Below are positions 25,443-33,392 of a stretch of 44,030 bases of DNA, piece by piece. A model generated the notes under the pieces. The model was not told where the DNA came from. It was given only the letters and a program-made list of their open reading frames with translations, and did not search any database. The translations under genes were made by a program, and so were the position numbers. Within the stretch, counting starts at the first letter, position 1. Each line of letters starts with the position of its first letter. The stretch lies in contig SHUM01000026.1 in assembly GCA_009691245.1 (NCBI GenBank), forward strand, positions 1-44,030, read 5' to 3'. Source of the stretch: Acidobacteriota bacterium. GTDB lineage: Bacteria; Acidobacteriota; Terriglobia; 2-12-FULL-54-10.

Positions 25443-25832
25443 ATGCCGAAGAAATTCTTGCTCCTGACCTTAGCCGCCGTGGTGGCAATCTCCACGCTAT
25501 GTCGGCTGTGCGTGGCGCCACACCCCATCCCGCTCGAACCCCGCGTTGCCGCCTCGTCCGCCATACTCCATCACCACCTGAGCGAATCTAATGACGGCGA
25601 TGACCAGCCGCCAAGCGAACATCACAGACACTCGGATGATTGTGATGCTTCAACGTCTATGATAGCGGGGCTGAAGCCGGGAGACTCCGGTGCTCCGTGG
25701 GGCTCGAATTACGGCTTCGGCACTGTGTTCGTGTCCGCGCCGGATTTTGATGCGCGAACCAACATTTTCGTGCAGTTGACGCCTTCCAGCCATTTGCCGA
25801 TGGCCAGCTCCTCCTTACACTTGCGAATCTAG
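25443..25832 (+). CDS. Small secreted His/Asp-rich protein, possible metal binder
   Basis: A 129-residue protein with a signal peptide (MPKKFLLLTLAAVVAISTLC). The mature part contains HHHLSESNDGDDQPPSEHHR followed by HSDDCD, a dense cluster of histidine and acidic residues suited to loose binding of copper, zinc or nickel. The rest has no recognisable domain. AAGGTGAG lies 5-12 nt before the ATG. The gene is 84 nt upstream of an exported barrel-like protein on the same strand, which suggests a pair acting in metal handling at the cell surface. Family not recognised; the metal role is inferred from composition. Confidence 0.7.
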   Translation: MPKKFLLLTLAAVVAISTLCRLCVAPHPIPLEPRVAASSAILHHHLSESNDGDDQPPSEHHRHSDDCDASTSMIAGLKPGDSGAPWGSNYGFGTVFVSAPDFDARTNIFVQLTPSSHLPMASSSLHLRI

Positions 25833-25916
25833 CCTTTTCTCCACATCCCTAGCTCGTTTAGCGCGACTCCCCGCGGCTGATAGCCGTTGGGGGAAATTCT
25901 AATTGTGGAGGTATTT

Positions 25917-27257
25917 ATGTTGAAGCTATTTGCGTGCGTGCTTGACTCGCGCTTGCGCGGCGCATGGATATTGTTCTTCGCCACGATCCTTCGGATTACT
26001 CCAGCGCTTGCGCAACTGGCCGCGCCGCAAGCGATGAATCCTGCGCAGCACATGGAACACAATGCCGATCCTGCGGCGGCGGAGTTGCTGCGATTCGCTT
26101 CAGGCACCAGCATGAATCCCTCGATGGCGCCGCACCAGATGTTCACGCGTGAGGCGCTGGGCTGGACGTGGATGGGCAATGGAGAGATTTATCTCAACAC
26201 GCTGCAACAATCAGGCCCGCGCGGTGGCGGCAAGTTTTTTTCCGCCAACAGGTTTATGGGCCAGGCGCAGCGATCGCTCGGCAAAGGCAGCATCTTGTTG
26301 CGAAGCATGTTGAGCCTGGAGCCGGCAACGGTAACGAAGCAATACTACCCGCTGCTGTTCCAGACCGGCGAAACTGTATTCGGCAAGCCGCTGGTGGATG
26401 GGCAGCATCCTCACGATTTCGTGATGGAACTGGGCGTGCAATACGCGCGACCGCTGGCGGAGGGCACGCTGCTGAGCTTGTATTTCGCCCCAGTCGGCGA
26501 TGCCGCGCTCGGTCCTGTCGCCTTTCCACATCGCGCCTCGGCTGCGGAGTTGCCGCAAGCCACGTTAGGTCATCACCTGCAGGACTCCTCGCACATCGCC
26601 AACGAAGTGTTAACGGTTGGCGTGCGACATCGCTTCTTGCGCGTGGAGGCCAGCGGCTTCCACGGCGCCGAGCCGAATGAAACGCGGTGGAATATCGATC
26701 ATGGTTCCTTCGACTCCTGGTCCGTCCGAGCCACGCTGTTTCCTTCGGATCGCTGGATCGCGCAGGCTTCGCTCGGGCGACTCAGAAAGCCCGAGAAGCT
26801 GGAGCCCGGAGATATCATGCGCGCTACCGCGTCGCTTTCATTTCGCGATTCGCTTCCCGGCGGCTCGTTCGATGGCTCGATCATCTGGGGCCGCAATCAC
26901 AAGACCGTGAATGGCCAGAATCTGAACTCCTATCTGGCGGAGGCTGTCTATCGCTTTCGGCAGGTGCATGCGATTACGGGGCGCATCGAAAGCGTGGACA
27001 AAGACGAGTTGTTCGCGGCTGACGCACACGATGCTGCGCGACAAGACCAGAAAAGTTTGGACACCCAGGTATTCCGCGTTCAGGCACTGATGCTGGGCTA
27101 CAGCCGCCAGCTCGCGGAATTACGCTACGCACGGCTTCATCTGGGTGGGAACTTCACCATCCATCGAATTCCGGATCAGATCAAAGCTCGATACGGGGAG
27201 ACTCCAATCGGCGGACTGGTGTTTCTTGTGATGCACTTCAGTCCTCCGAACCACTAA
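25917..27257 (+). CDS. Putative outer-membrane beta-barrel protein, unknown function
   Basis: A 446-residue exported protein. The signal peptide (from the ATG at 25917 with GGAGG at 25907-25911) ends near ALAQ. A short Met/His-rich N-terminal part follows (QAMNPAQHMEHN, SMNPSMAPHQMF), then a series of amphipathic strands with aromatic girdles typical of a barrel (GEIYLNTLQQSG, SLYFAPVGDAALG, VRATLFPSDRWIAQASLGRL, GGSFDGSIIWGRN), ending GGLVFLVMHFSPPNH. Met/His clusters are common in copper-handling envelope proteins, which agrees with the His-rich gene upstream. I cannot name the family. An in-frame ATG ten codons upstream (25887) lacks a ribosome-binding site. Confidence 0.7.
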   Translation: MLKLFACVLDSRLRGAWILFFATILRITPALAQLAAPQAMNPAQHMEHNADPAAAELLRFASGTSMNPSMAPHQMFTREALGWTWMGNGEIYLNTLQQSGPRGGGKFFSANRFMGQAQRSLGKGSILLRSMLSLEPATVTKQYYPLLFQTGETVFGKPLVDGQHPHDFVMELGVQYARPLAEGTLLSLYFAPVGDAALGPVAFPHRASAAELPQATLGHHLQDSSHIANEVLTVGVRHRFLRVEASGFHGAEPNETRWNIDHGSFDSWSVRATLFPSDRWIAQASLGRLRKPEKLEPGDIMRATASLSFRDSLPGGSFDGSIIWGRNHKTVNGQNLNSYLAEAVYRFRQVHAITGRIESVDKDELFAADAHDAARQDQKSLDTQVFRVQALMLGYSRQLAELRYARLHLGGNFTIHRIPDQIKARYGETPIGGLVFLVMHFSPPNH

Positions 27258-27603
27258 ATATATAGTTTCGGAAAGAGATTGAATGGCAACGCTGGTTTCG
27301 ATAAGTCGGAAATTCGGCTTTGTCTACCAAATGGTACTAGATGGTCCTATTGAAATTGTGGGCTATTGCGTTGGTGGATGAGATCAACGCACCGCAGAAT
27401 ATCAGCTTGGGCGAGCGGGGCGCTTTTCCGGATTATTTGGAAAAAACCGTAAACGTATGCACTTTGGTCAAGTTGGGCAATTCCGCAAATCTGTCAGGGG
27501 GTAATGCGCAATAACCACGGTATTGTGGATAAAACGAGATGAGTCGCCAAGGCCGACGGATTCCCTTCCCGAGAAAATTTCTATATTATTGTTTATAAAC
27601 GAA
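27258..27603. other. Gene-free AT-richer stretch
   Basis: This 346-nt gap lies between the barrel protein and the broken hydrolase and is AT-richer than its neighbours. A 57-codon open frame (27341-27514, beginning MVLLKLWAIALVDEINAPQN) is present but has no good ribosome-binding site or recognisable domain. No tRNA, terminator with a T tract or repeat was recognised. Confidence 0.4.
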
Positions 27604-28486
27604 TTATAGAAGTTTCAGGAGGTTTTTAAGCTGCTTGGCCACGGGTTTCGTAAAACTGTTGTCGGTCCAGTACTTGGAGTGAGACAGGGGCGTGTTCGAG
27701 AGCAGCTGGAAGCCGACATCAATAGCGATGTCTGCACTAACAGCCTTATCAAAACTCGACGATAGGGGCTTGAGCGGGTAGCCCAGAACATCATCTATGT
27801 CATATAAATTAAGCCATTTAACATTATTTTTCAATGTTTTCTAATCAGTCCCCGGGAAGTGTTTTTGTAGACTACCAGGGGGGAAATCTATGGCCAGCGC
27901 CTCTTTATATGCAAGGCTGAACAGGGGGATGTTGCAACCGAAGGTTATGATCCCGGCGAGCGTCTTCATTCTCTCTAAATCATTCTTGCCAAATAACTTA
28001 TTAATTTTTCGCCGCTTGCCATGGGTCGGCGATTTTTCGGACTGCTGGTGATCCCAGATATAATTTGAGATGATGTGGCAGCCAAGTGAGTGGGCGATCA
28101 CCACGATGGGGCGGTCGGGCGCGGATGCGGGCATATCCTGGCGAAGACTCGACCGCAACTTTGACAAGCTATCTCTAATTATCACATGTATTTGCGTATA
28201 AACATCTTCGTCTGGTCCGGGGACTCTCTGGTAGGCTAGGGCGTCGCCAAAGGCGGTGATTATGAAGCGCCGGATGCGCGAGTAGTCGAGCTTGGTATCG
28301 ACCTTCATGTCATCACACAGCTTTTCCTCGCGATAGTTTAAGACATCCGCCCAATAGACTTCCTGCCAGCAGACCCCGCTGGGTTCGCCGATATGCGACT
28401 CCAGCTCCTCAACCAGTTCATCGGAGAAGCCACGCTTTTGCGAGCCCATGCCCGTGAACGATCAGCACGCCGAGTTTGTAGGCCAC
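27604..28486 (-). pseudogene. Broken alpha/beta hydrolase gene
   Basis: The gene starts at a GTG at 28486 with GGAGG (28494-28498) 7 nt upstream and reads MAYKLGVLIVHG. One extra base at 28450 then shifts the frame; removing it restores VHGMGSQKRGFSDELVEELE. The protein continues with the nucleophile elbow VIAHSLGCHI and ITFGCNIPLF. A TAG at 27841-27843 interrupts it in the same frame, after which KNNVKWLNLYDIDDVLGYPL and the final helix run to the TAA at 27604. The whole would be about 294 residues, with Ser in AHSLG as the catalytic nucleophile. The catalytic acid and base are not identified. The promoter (28519-28547) still looks intact, so inactivation may be recent, or the two defects are sequencing errors. 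Confidence 0.78.
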
Positions 28487-28518
28487 GTGAGTACCTCCAA
28501 TCCGTTGCTTCTGCGATG

Positions 28519-28547
28519 GTTATAGCACGATAATGGGAGTGTATCAA
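28519..28547 (-). promoter_or_regulatory. Sigma70-type promoter of the broken hydrolase
   Basis: On the reverse strand TTGATA (28542-28547), a 17-nt spacer and TATAAC (28519-28524) precede the GTG at 28486 by about 32 nt, with the ribosome-binding site between. Confidence 0.7.
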
Positions 28548-28631
28548 TAGAGTTAATAGGGAGAGTTAATGAAGAGCGAGCAGGGAAGAGGCCAGCCTAA
28601 ATAGGTCGGGGGCCGCGGTGCCGACGGGCGA

Positions 28632-28647
28632 TGTTCCACGTGGAACA
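28632..28647. other. parS site 1
   Basis: TGTTCCACGTGGAACA, a perfect 16-bp palindrome matching the conserved ParB-binding consensus of bacterial chromosomes. It lies 431 nt upstream of parA. Confidence 0.93.
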
Positions 28648-28710
28648 TTCCAAACCAAGCCCCCCCCTGGGGGGCTGAGTGGTAACTCCGGTTTTCGTAG
28701 GGCACGGTTT

Positions 28711-28884
28711 CAGGGGTTGCTGAAAGATTCTCGCTAGTCGTCATTCCGAAGTCCGGCGCCTTTTGCCGGGCTGAGGAACCTGCTTTGTTTTCAGGCGGGC
28801 GGAATAAAAGCAGGTTCCTCGCTTCCCGATAAATCGGACAGGTCGCTCGGAATGACGACGCGCGGGAGTTTTTCAGCAACCTGT
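28711..28884. repeat. Imperfect long palindrome, dispersed-repeat type
   Basis: The two ends are inverted copies: GGTTGCTGAAA (28715-28725) with TTTCAGCAACC (28871-28881), and TCGTCATTCCGA (28739-28750) with its complement at 28848-28859. Inner arms GAGGAACCTGCTTT (28773-28786) and AAAGCAGGTTCCTC (28807-28820) also pair. Total about 170 nt with no open frame of interest. Part of the pattern recurs at 14734-14770. It looks like a MITE-like or REP-like element. Confidence 0.8.
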
Positions 28885-28979
28885 TCAATGGTGCCCTTAA
28901 CGCGAAATTGCGGTTATAACACAGATTTCCTAGGCCCCACCCGGGCACCACCACCAAAAATCAATGTATGACCCTGATG

Positions 28980-28995
28980 TGTTCCACGTGGAACA
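28980..28995. other. parS site 2
   Basis: A second perfect copy of TGTTCCACGTGGAACA, 67 nt upstream of the parA start. ParB would nucleate here and spread by CTP-dependent sliding; the position also allows autoregulation of parAB. Confidence 0.93.
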
Positions 28996-29062
28996 TTTCG
29001 GCGGATTTGCCTTTACACCACTCGGTATGATTTGGTAGCTTGTTCATTCGTCGTATCACCAG

Positions 29063-29875
29063 ATGGGGAAAGTTAATTTGGCCAGAATCATTGCGGTTGC
29101 CAATCAGAAAGGCGGGGTAGGGAAGACAACTACCGCCGTAAACTTGGCTGCGTCCCTGGCGGCAGCCGAGATTCGTGTTTTGCTCATTGATTGTGATGCC
29201 CAGGCCAATGCCACGGCTAGCTTGGGATTCCCGCGTGATGCCGAACGTCCATCGTTGTTCAACGCACTGTTTCCGGAAGAAAATGATCGAGACGGCCTTG
29301 CCGGAGTTACCCACGCGACTTGTTTAGATGGCTTATACCTTGTCCCTTCGGACCGGAATCTGGTGGGTGCCGACTTTGAACTCTACGGCCTGGAAAACCG
29401 AGAGTTTCGCTTGCGAGCTCTCCTGGAACCGGTTCGAGACCAATTTGAATACATCATTATAGATTGCCCACCTGCGCTTACTCTATTGACGATAAATGCC
29501 TTAGCGGCCGCCGATTCACTTCTTGTGCCGATCCAATGTGAATACCTCTCGCTCGAAGGCATTTCCGCATTGATAGATACAATGGATCGTGTTCGCACTG
29601 GATTGAATCCCAACCTGGAGATGGAAGGTATTTTGCTCACGATGTTTGATGAGAGGACTACTCTAACCAAGCAAGTTGCCACGGAGTTGCGGGACCATTT
29701 TCCCGAAAAGGTTTTCGAAACGGTGATCCCACGTAACGTGCGTCTGGCGGAAGCCCCTAGTCATGGGCAGCCGGTCCTGCTATACGACGTCCGATCCAGG
29801 GGCGCCGAAGCATATATTCAGCTCGCCAAGGAACTAATAAAGAGGGTAGTAACTGATAAGGTTCACGAGGCGTAG
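29063..29875 (+). CDS. parA: ParA/Soj chromosome-partitioning ATPase
   Basis: A 270-residue Walker-type ATPase. The deviant Walker A KGGVGKTT lies at residues 16-23, LLIDCDAQANAT follows at about 40-51, and IIIDCPPAL is the Walker B-like block. It drives segregation of ParB-parS complexes by ATP-dependent DNA binding. Size and sequence fit chromosomal Soj rather than the longer plasmid ParA with an N-terminal HTH. It lies just downstream of two parS sites and upstream of parB (92-nt gap). The start ATG at 29063 gives MGKVNLARIIAVANQKGG. rsmG and mnmG, the common neighbours near an origin, are absent. Confidence 0.95.
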   Translation: MGKVNLARIIAVANQKGGVGKTTTAVNLAASLAAAEIRVLLIDCDAQANATASLGFPRDAERPSLFNALFPEENDRDGLAGVTHATCLDGLYLVPSDRNLVGADFELYGLENREFRLRALLEPVRDQFEYIIIDCPPALTLLTINALAAADSLLVPIQCEYLSLEGISALIDTMDRVRTGLNPNLEMEGILLTMFDERTTLTKQVATELRDHFPEKVFETVIPRNVRLAEAPSHGQPVLLYDVRSRGAEAYIQLAKELIKRVVTDKVHEA

Positions 29876-29967
29876 TACCGGTCAATCGTTCAGTCTATCG
29901 ACGTGATTGACCAATTTATTAGCTGTTTTTTCAGGAAAATGATCGGAAGGGAATGGAGGATTATAAG

Positions 29968-30897
29968 ATGGAACCGAACCAACCGCCACAGGCAAAGCCA
30001 CCCGTAACCCCAATAACCATGCGCAGGGGCCTAGGGAGAGGCTTGGATGCCTTGCTGCCCTCCGTTGGGCCAGTGGTCCTCTCCTCGGATGCGATAAGGC
30101 AGATTCCCGTAGCCTCCATCACCCCCAACCCTTTCCAGCCGCGTACCGTCTTTAAGACCGATCGCCTGCGCGAACTTGCTGACAGCATCAGGGTTCATGG
30201 AGTCATGCAACCGATTGTAGTCCGCAAGGACGGGGATCGCTACATGCTGATCGCCGGGGAGCGCCGCTGGCGAGCAAGCACACTGGCGGGGCAGGTGACT
30301 GTGCCTGCAATTGTTCGGGATGTTCCTAATAATCAAGTACTTGAACTGACTCTAATCGAAAATATCCAGCGCGAAGACCTAAATCCAATTGAGACGGCGG
30401 AGGCTTTTCAGCGCTTGGCAATGGAGACTCATCTAACTCACGACCAAATCGCCGAACGCACCGGAAAAGATCGAACAACTGTTACTAACTTATTGCGATT
30501 ATTGAAGTTACCAAGCGAAGTCAGGTCTAGGATCGTGGCCGGTGAGATCAGCCTTGGCCATGCTAAGGTGCTGCTCGGACTAACTTCGGAAGCGGTTCAG
30601 AAGACGCTAGCCGCGCGCATTGTCGCTCAGGGACTGTCGGTCCGGCAATTGGAAGAGATCGCTAAGACCGAGGCGGGTCGTTCGACCCGGGCAGGGAAGA
30701 ACTCATCCGAAGTTGGGGCGACGAAAGAGTCCATCGTTGACCCCAATATCCGTGCGGCCATCACTGAAATTGAGAGGGCGCTCGGAGCCCGCGTCCACCT
30801 GAAGGGCAATAACAAGAGCGGGAAAATACTGATCGAATACAACTCGGCCGAGGAGCTGGACCGTATCTACGGGCGAATCGTTGGGCGTAAGCAATAG
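29968..30897 (+). CDS. parB: ParB/Spo0J partition protein, CTP-dependent clamp
   Basis: A 309-residue ParB. The N-terminal RRGLGRGLDALLP motif (about 19-31) would contact ParA. The ParB/Srx nuclease-like domain carries the CTP-binding GERRWRA box (97-103) and NPFQPR. The helix-turn-helix follows (THDQIAERTGKDRTTVTNLL), then the C-terminal dimerisation domain (IEYNSAEELDRIYGRIVGRK). ParB loads at parS and slides along DNA. The ATG at 29968 has GGAGG at 29955-29959; the ATG at 29953, overlapping that site, is less likely. It follows parA in an operon. Confidence 0.95.
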   Translation: MEPNQPPQAKPPVTPITMRRGLGRGLDALLPSVGPVVLSSDAIRQIPVASITPNPFQPRTVFKTDRLRELADSIRVHGVMQPIVVRKDGDRYMLIAGERRWRASTLAGQVTVPAIVRDVPNNQVLELTLIENIQREDLNPIETAEAFQRLAMETHLTHDQIAERTGKDRTTVTNLLRLLKLPSEVRSRIVAGEISLGHAKVLLGLTSEAVQKTLAARIVAQGLSVRQLEEIAKTEAGRSTRAGKNSSEVGATKESIVDPNIRAAITEIERALGARVHLKGNNKSGKILIEYNSAEELDRIYGRIVGRKQ

Positions 30898-30949
30898 AGG
30901 GGGGCGCAAGCAATAGGAGGACGGTTGAACCGGCAGAATCAGGAGTGCC

Positions 30950-31378
30950 ATGAAAAGGGAATGGCAGAAGGCCGCCAAATCAGGTGACGTGGAGTCTCTG
31001 TGGCAGTTGCTGCATGATGCAGCAGGCCCCGGTTCCAGCAGCGCAAACGCTTCTGCGCTAATTAACTCCTTGGACAAACATGGGCAGACGGCTTTGATGC
31101 TCGCGGCAATGCATGGGCGCACCGCCGCTGTGCAGTTGCTGATAGAGCAGGGAGCCGAGCTGAATCACACGGCGAAGTATAACCTGAGCGCGTTGATGCT
31201 TGCGGTGGTCAACAATCACGCGGAGATAGCGCGCATGCTAGTGGAGGCGGGCGCAGATCTGCAAATACGCGGTTCCGGCGCTCCGGGCTTCTTTCAAAAG
31301 ACCGCGTTGGATTACGCCGAAGGCGCGGGTCGCGATGAACTCTGCGCGATTCTGCGAGCAGCTTCCGATAGCAAATAG
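30950..31378 (+). CDS. Small ankyrin-repeat protein
   Basis: A 142-residue protein with about three ankyrin repeats, including KHGQTALMLAAMHGRTAAVQ, NLSALMLAVVNNHAEIARML and a third starting KTALDYAEGAGRDE. Ankyrin proteins bind other proteins; no catalytic part is present and there is no signal peptide. It begins 52 nt after parB on the same strand and could belong to that operon. The partner is unknown. Confidence 0.82.
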   Translation: MKREWQKAAKSGDVESLWQLLHDAAGPGSSSANASALINSLDKHGQTALMLAAMHGRTAAVQLLIEQGAELNHTAKYNLSALMLAVVNNHAEIARMLVEAGADLQIRGSGAPGFFQKTALDYAEGAGRDELCAILRAASDSK

Positions 31379-31418
31379 CCAATGTTCATGGTACGAAGAG
31401 CGAATCTTGCGGGGAGCA

Positions 31419-31772
31419 TCATTTAGTGGGCGATTCGGAAACGAGGAAGCGGAGAGCAAGATTCACCAGACTCAGCAGCAGCGCTCCAAAGAAGGCGGAG
31501 AAAAAACTCTGAACCTCAAAACCGGGAGTGATCCACGAAGCCAGCAGCAGCATGGCGGCATTGATCACAAACCAGAAAAGTCCCAGCGTCAGCATCGTAA
31601 TTGGAATCGTAACGATCTTTAGTAACAGGCCGAGCGTGCCGTTGACCAGGCCAATGACTATCGCCGCCAGCAATGCTGATAAGAAGCCGCTGACCACGAA
31701 GCCCGGCATGATGTGCGCCACGGCCAGCAGCGCCAGCGCACTAAGCAGCCAGTTGATGAGCATCCTTCGCAT
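31419..31772 (-). CDS. Phage holin family 4-like small membrane protein
   Basis: A 117-residue protein with four hydrophobic helices (MLINWLLSALALLAVAHIMP, FLSALLAAIVIGLVNGTLGL, IPITMLTLGLFWFVINAAML, FFSAFFGALLLSLVNLALRF). The pattern with NGTLGLLLKIVTIPITMLTLG is that of the phage_holin_4_2 family, which is mostly found as ordinary chromosomal membrane proteins rather than phage lysis genes. The ATG at 31772 has AAAGGAA upstream; the longer open frame to 31958 overlaps the divergent DUF2007 gene and is not used. Confidence 0.85.
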   Translation of the reverse strand: MRRMLINWLLSALALLAVAHIMPGFVVSGFLSALLAAIVIGLVNGTLGLLLKIVTIPITMLTLGLFWFVINAAMLLLASWITPGFEVQSFFSAFFGALLLSLVNLALRFLVSESPTK

Positions 31773-31856
31773 CGGCGAATTCCTTTCACTAGAAAACCAG
31801 TTTAGCGCAATATTGAGCGGAAGGAAGCCTGCTGTGATTGACTGGAGATTGAGCCA

Positions 31857-32168
31857 ATGAACGAGATTCCCAAGAGTAGTCCCAATGATCGGGCGCATCA
31901 AAAACCAGTGACTGTTTTCACGGCCCAGAATGAGCTGGAAGCGGGCATGATCCAGCAATTGCTGAGCAGTTGTGGAATCGAGTGCGTAGTCCGCGGACGC
32001 GTGGCGGCGGGCCTCTATCCTTATTTCGTCGGAGACTTGGGGAAGCGGGAAATCCTGGTGCTGGAAGACGATGTTGAGGATGCCAGAGATCTCTTATCTG
32101 AGTGGAATAGCTCACGCGACGAGCCTGTGGAAGACGATGGCCAAGACAACGGTTCAGACAACGGTTAG
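31857..32168 (+). CDS. DUF2007-like putative signal-transducing protein
   Basis: A 103-residue soluble protein. The block VTVFTAQNELEAGMIQQLLS followed by SCGIECVV and GKREILVLEDDVEDARDLL matches the small DUF2007 fold, whose members bind ligands or sense signals in unknown ways. The C-terminus is an acidic tail (DEPVEDDGQDNGSDNG). It is divergently arranged with the holin-like gene, about 84 nt apart. Confidence 0.75.
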   Translation: MNEIPKSSPNDRAHQKPVTVFTAQNELEAGMIQQLLSSCGIECVVRGRVAAGLYPYFVGDLGKREILVLEDDVEDARDLLSEWNSSRDEPVEDDGQDNGSDNG

Positions 32169-32284
32169 GTTTGTCGACAGCATCCCAATAGTTGGACATC
32201 ATGTGAACCAGATTGCCCGATCGCATTCAGGGCCCTCCGGACGAACGATTATCGAGATCATATTTTCAATAAGCGAGGTGCCCA

Positions 32285-32626
32285 ATGAAGAAACTGTCGG
32301 GGCTCAGACTGGCGATGCTGGTGTTCGCCGTGTTATTCACGGTGGGATGCGAGAAGGCTACGATTGCGGACATTCTGGCCGATTCCTCCAAGTACAAAGA
32401 CAAGAAAGTTGGAGTGGTGGGAACCGTTACCACATCATTCGGCGTATTGAATATGGGCGGCTATGAGATTGAAGACAGCACGGGACGCATCTACGTGATC
32501 TCCAATCAAGGGGTGCCGGCCAAAGGGCAGCAGGTGGCTGTGGAGGGAACCGTCTTCACGGGCGCCATGGTAATGGGGCAGGCGGTTGGCGTAGCCATTC
32601 GCGAGACGCGGCATCGCGTGCGGTAA
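32285..32626 (+). CDS. OB-fold-like small lipoprotein
   Basis: A 113-residue lipoprotein. The lipobox LFTVGC places the modified cysteine at residue 22. The remainder (KVGVVGTVTTSFGVLNMGGY, RIYVISNQGVPAKGQQVAVE, GTVFTGAMVMGQAVGVAI) alternates strands like an OB fold and matches small envelope proteins of unknown role. It lies just before the first sodC, but the extended -10 element between them implies separate transcription. Confidence 0.75.
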   Translation: MKKLSGLRLAMLVFAVLFTVGCEKATIADILADSSKYKDKKVGVVGTVTTSFGVLNMGGYEIEDSTGRIYVISNQGVPAKGQQVAVEGTVFTGAMVMGQAVGVAIRETRHRVR

Positions 32627-32653
32627 CTTGGCCCCGCGACCTGGTTCTGTGAA

Positions 32654-32662
32654 TGCTATAAT
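32654..32662 (+). promoter_or_regulatory. Extended -10 element of the first sodC
   Basis: TGCTATAAT: an extended -10 with the TGn block, 35 nt before the ATG at 32697. No good -35 box is visible, which fits extended -10 promoters. Confidence 0.6.
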
Positions 32663-32696
32663 CAACATTCATTCTTAGTTTCAGAGGACTTTCAAC

Positions 32697-33296
32697 ATGC
32701 AAAAGTGGCTCCTGGTAGCCGGGGCAGCAGTGCTACTCTCTTTCCTCGTGGCGTGCAGTCAGAGTCGGCAGCAGAGTTCTGAACAATCAAGCCAATCGAC
32801 TCCGACCGAGCAAGCAGTTTCGACAGCAAAGGAAGCCGTGCAGGAGATGGAGGGATTCGCCATCGCCTTGGCGCCCACCAAAGACAACACCGCAACCGGC
32901 ACCGTCATGCTCATGTCCATGGGCGACGGAGTCCACTTTTCTGGAATCATCTCGGGGCTTACGCCTGGTCCGCACGGGATGCACGTTCATGTAAATGGCG
33001 ATTGCAGTGCGCCGGACGCGTCGAGCGCAGGAGGACATTTCAATCCCGATAATGCCGCACACGGAGCACCCAGCGCGACCCCTCATCAGGCCGGGGATCT
33101 CGGCAATATCATTGCGGGTGCGGATGGCCGCGCGGAGATTAACATTCATGCCAATGGCGTTTCGCTCGACAAGGGGAATTACTCAATTAGCGGGCGCGCT
33201 CTGATTGTACACACCGATGCAGATGACCTAACCACGCAGCCTACGGGCAACGCTGGAGCGCGGCTGGCTTGTGGCGTGATCAAGGCCGCGAATTAG
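32697..33296 (+). CDS. sodC: Cu/Zn superoxide dismutase, lipoprotein form
   Basis: A 199-residue Cu/Zn superoxide dismutase anchored to a membrane by a lipobox (LVAC, C20). A Ser/Gln-rich linker of about 30 residues precedes the domain. Copper and zinc ligands are all visible: H96 and H98 (GMHVH), H114 (GGHFNP), H122 (AHGAP), H130 and D134 (HQAGDLGN), H172 (VHTDADDL). R189 and the disulfide pair C103/C192 are also present. It converts superoxide to peroxide and oxygen outside the cytoplasm. A second sodC follows 96 nt downstream. Confidence 0.96.
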   Translation: MQKWLLVAGAAVLLSFLVACSQSRQQSSEQSSQSTPTEQAVSTAKEAVQEMEGFAIALAPTKDNTATGTVMLMSMGDGVHFSGIISGLTPGPHGMHVHVNGDCSAPDASSAGGHFNPDNAAHGAPSATPHQAGDLGNIIAGADGRAEINIHANGVSLDKGNYSISGRALIVHTDADDLTTQPTGNAGARLACGVIKAAN

Positions 33297-33326
33297 AAAG
33301 TTGAAATTAAGGCGCAATGGAGATAA

Positions 33327-33356
33327 CCAGAAGTAAGTACGCCAGAAGTAAGTACG
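33327..33356. repeat. Perfect 15-nt tandem duplication before the second sodC
   Basis: CCAGAAGTAAGTACG occurs twice with no spacer, 36 nt upstream of the ATG of the second sodC. It may be a two-site operator or a replication slip. Confidence 0.85.
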
Positions 33357-33392
33357 ATCGTCCGTTTAATAAACTTTCAGGAGGGAAAAAGC

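Larger units (their letters stand above)
28548..29062. other. Gene-free centromere-like region upstream of parA
   Basis: About 515 nt holding two parS sites (28632-28647 and 28980-28995) and the 28711-28884 palindrome between them. An open frame across the region (28553-28957, reverse) reads FHVEH where it crosses parS and follows the palindrome, so it is not coding. Confidence 0.7.

Noticed and set aside
27341-27514. 57-codon frame in the gap after the barrel protein
   Set aside because: Lacks a good ribosome-binding site and any recognisable feature; kept only as a note in the gap entry.
28553-28957. 134-codon reverse frame upstream of parA
   Set aside because: It follows the palindromic repeat and translates a parS site (FHVEH); it is non-coding.
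31419-31958. Holin-like gene as evidence for a prophage
   Set aside because: This family is widespread as ordinary chromosomal membrane proteins, and no endolysin or structural phage genes are near.
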